A stretch of DNA of 64,000 nt from the NCBI RefSeq assembly GCF_003815915.1, contig NZ_CP033929.1:1550001-1614000 (forward strand), in the 5' to 3' direction. This stretch comes from Chryseobacterium indoltheticum (lineage in GTDB: Bacteria > Bacteroidota > Bacteroidia > Flavobacteriales > Weeksellaceae). Each line of letters begins with the position of its first letter. Positions within the stretch are counted from its first letter, which is position 1. Below, piece after piece: positions 62,160 through 64,000 of this stretch. Below the pieces are notes generated by a model. The model did not search any database. It saw nothing but the letters and a program-made list of their open reading frames with translations, and was not told where the DNA came from. The position numbers and the translations under genes are program-made.

Positions 62160-64000
62160 ATGCGTAAAGAGACTCAAAAATTACTTCTTTTATCTGTGTT
62201 AGGATTGGTGAGCGTCAATATGGCAGCCCAGCAGCAGGTGAAGAAAGATACGATCAAAAATATTGATGAAGTTGTAGTGACAGCTCTGGGTATCAAAAGA
62301 CAAGATAAATCCTTAGGTTATGTAGCCGAGAAAGTAGATGCTGAGGTTTTTGAAAACATTCAGAATAACAACTGGGCTCAAGGTCTGGAAGGCAGGGTTT
62401 CTGGCCTTAAAGTACAAACAGCCGGAGCAGGCCCCCTTGGCTCGGCGAGAATAACACTCAGAGGAGAAAAAACATTTGGTTTCGCTGGAAATTATGCATT
62501 AATTGTTGTTGATGGTGTTCCTTTGAGCAATTCAACTACAGGAACTGGAACTGCGGCGTATGGTGCAGGAACCGGAGGAGATTTACCAGTCGATCTGGGT
62601 GATGGCCTCAACAGTATTAATCCGGATGATATCGAATCGGTAACCGTACTGAAAGGTGCTTCTGCGGCAGCATTGTACGGATCGAGAGCTGCGAATGGAG
62701 CATTGATGGTTACCACAAAGTCAGGGAAAGGCAAAAACGGTAAACTGACTGTTTCCTTTAATTCTACTTTAAGCTATGATTCGGTTTTGAAATGGCCGGA
62801 TTACCAGTATCAGTACGGTCAGGGAACTTTAACTAAAAATACAGCAGGAGAATTTTTCTATTCTTACGGAGCTTCTGCAGACGGTGTAAGTACAGGAGGA
62901 ACGAGTAGTGCTTTCGGTCCAAAATTCAATGGTCAGTCTTATTTCCAGTACGACCCAAATTTGCTTGGACAAAGTGCCGAAAGACAATTGTGGAGACCGT
63001 ATGAAGATAATATCAAAGGTTTTTGGGAAACGGGTGTAACGTCTTCTAATAATGTTTCTGTAGAAAGCAGTACAGATAAAACAAGCTTCAGAGCCTCATT
63101 AACTTATCTGGATAACAAATGGATGATGCCAAATACAGGTTTTAACCGTTTCAATGGTGCGATTTCATTAGATCATAAAGTAACAGATAAATTCAGAATT
63201 TCAACCAAATTCAACTACGCTAATACACAAAGTGATAATCTTCCTGCCACAGGATACAATAACCAGTCGATTTCTTATTTCATGATTTTCCAAAATCCGA
63301 ATGTTGATTTGGCTTGGTATAAACCAATCTGGAAACCGGGTCAGGAAGAACTTGACCAGATTCATCCATTCAGTTCGTTTATTGATAACCCTTATCTGAT
63401 TGCTTATAAAATGCTGAACGGTGTAGAAAAGAAATTAATTACCGGAAATATTTCTGCAACTTATGATTTCAACAAAAATTTCAGCTTGATGTTAAGATCA
63501 GGAATCGAAATGCTTGATGAAGAAAGAACAACAAAGAGACCTTACAGCTCTGCCAATTATCTGAAAGGTTTCTACAGAGAGCAATATATTAAGAATAATG
63601 AGTTCAATAATGACTTATTATTTACTTTCAAAAAAGATTATGGCAAATTTAATGTAAGTGCAAATGCCGGAGCAAGTATACGTTACAATCAATATGTAAT
63701 GACAGACTTCCGTGCTGAAGGATTAAAGGTAGCCGGCGACTATAGTCTAAATAATGCCATAGCGCTTATCACAAAAGTTCCCAAACCCAATGATCAGCAG
63801 ATGAACAGTGTATACGGGTTAGTAAGTGCTAATTATAATAATTTGGTATTCTTAGATGTTACTGCAAGAAATGACTGGAGCAGTACCTTAAATAAAGATA
63901 ACCGATCATTTTTTTATCCTTCGGTAAGTTCAAGTTTTATTCTTTCAGATATATTTAAATTATCAAGCTCAAATTTTAATTACTGGAAATTAAGAGCGTC
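62160..64000 (+). CDS. SusC/RagA-type TonB-linked receptor (partial, 3' end cut)
   Basis: Open from ATG 62160 to the window end (613 codons). A signal peptide (MRKETQKLLLLSVLGLVSVN) is followed directly by the TonB-box-like IDEVVVTALGIKRQDKSLGY, so the usual CarboxypepD_reg domain is missing at the N-terminus. The plug domain shows GLEGRVSGLKVQ, ITLRGEKTFGF, IVVDGVPL and the signature SVTVLKGASAAALYGSRAAN. Barrel strands follow. A SusD-type partner is expected beyond the window. It imports oligosaccharides or peptides by family analogy, with unknown substrate. Confidence 0.9.
   Translation, partial: MRKETQKLLLLSVLGLVSVNMAAQQQVKKDTIKNIDEVVVTALGIKRQDKSLGYVAEKVDAEVFENIQNNNWAQGLEGRVSGLKVQTAGAGPLGSARITLRGEKTFGFAGNYALIVVDGVPLSNSTTGTGTAAYGAGTGGDLPVDLGDGLNSINPDDIESVTVLKGASAAALYGSRAANGALMVTTKSGKGKNGKLTVSFNSTLSYDSVLKWPDYQYQYGQGTLTKNTAGEFFYSYGASADGVSTGGTSSAFGPKFNGQSYFQYDPNLLGQSAERQLWRPYEDNIKGFWETGVTSSNNVSVESSTDKTSFRASLTYLDNKWMMPNTGFNRFNGAISLDHKVTDKFRISTKFNYANTQSDNLPATGYNNQSISYFMIFQNPNVDLAWYKPIWKPGQEELDQIHPFSSFIDNPYLIAYKMLNGVEKKLITGNISATYDFNKNFSLMLRSGIEMLDEERTTKRPYSSANYLKGFYREQYIKNNEFNNDLLFTFKKDYGKFNVSANAGASIRYNQYVMTDFRAEGLKVAGDYSLNNAIALITKVPKPNDQQMNSVYGLVSANYNNLVFLDVTARNDWSSTLNKDNRSFFYPSVSSSFILSDIFKLSSSNFNYWKLRA

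Overview
The window looks like the chromosome of a Flavobacteriia member, most probably Chryseobacterium or a close Weeksellaceae relative. The evidence is low G+C, repeated promoter boxes of the Bacteroidetes type (TAnnTTTG, sometimes with TTTG about 19-21 bp upstream), SusC/RagA and Oar-like TonB receptors, an S46 dipeptidyl-peptidase, DUF1501/DUF1800 and YceI proteins, and an absence of Shine-Dalgarno sequences. Assignments rest on reading motifs, not on searches.

Layout. 0-2 kb: right end of an apparent integrative element (kinase-fold gene, tyrosine recombinase) against the 3' end of a tRNA-Leu(CAA). 2-8 kb: metallo-beta-lactamase-fold hydrolase, a conserved 475-aa protein with a GAF/methionine sulfoxide reductase-like protein, a BtuF-like protein, MgtE and a secreted protein. 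8-13 kb: rpsO, a PagL-like lipid A deacylase, pnp with a disordered tail, and a cold-shock-domain protein. 13-22 kb: repeat-rich accessory island with an RNA-repair set on the minus strand (rtcB, nucleotidyltransferase, PHP/SMC-like ATPase, second nucleotidyltransferase), then a membrane protein, a HopJ-family protein and a WYL regulator on the plus strand. 23-29 kb: LytTR two-component pair, DUF1501/DUF1800 pair. 29-36 kb: outer membrane barrel, glucokinase, tandem yceI, hydrolase, ammonium transporter, serine dehydratase. 36-43 kb: serine hydrolase/membrane/DUF2089 operon, tyrA behind an apparent attenuator, polA. 43-47 kb: Fic protein with an operator-like palindrome, an immunity-type protein, several small conserved genes. 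47-58 kb: M16 and S46 peptidases, Crp/Fnr and LuxR-type regulators, MgtC-like protein, DUF1349 protein, ligA. 58-64 kb: Oar-like receptor, glycerophosphodiester phosphodiesterase, and a SusC-type receptor cut by the window end.

The best candidate for an undescribed system is the 14.6-21.0 kb set. RtcB ligase and two GSR-type nucleotidyltransferases suggest RNA repair. A 959-aa ATPase with an N-terminal PHP phosphoesterase motif and a long coiled coil sits between the two nucleotidyltransferases and is tightly coupled (1-nt gap) to the second. That gene is visibly more A+T-rich than its neighbours, which suggests acquisition; an RNA-damaging effector packaged with repair enzymes is the hypothesis.

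Other notable signals are a leader peptide with three consecutive Tyr codons and a terminator before tyrA, an exact FNR-type TTGAT-N4-ATCAA box before the first yceI, a perfect palindrome at the fic start, 21-bp and 22-bp tandem arrays in two convergent intergenic gaps, several families of dispersed intergenic palindromes, and one such repeat that appears to lie in frame inside a nucleotidyltransferase gene.
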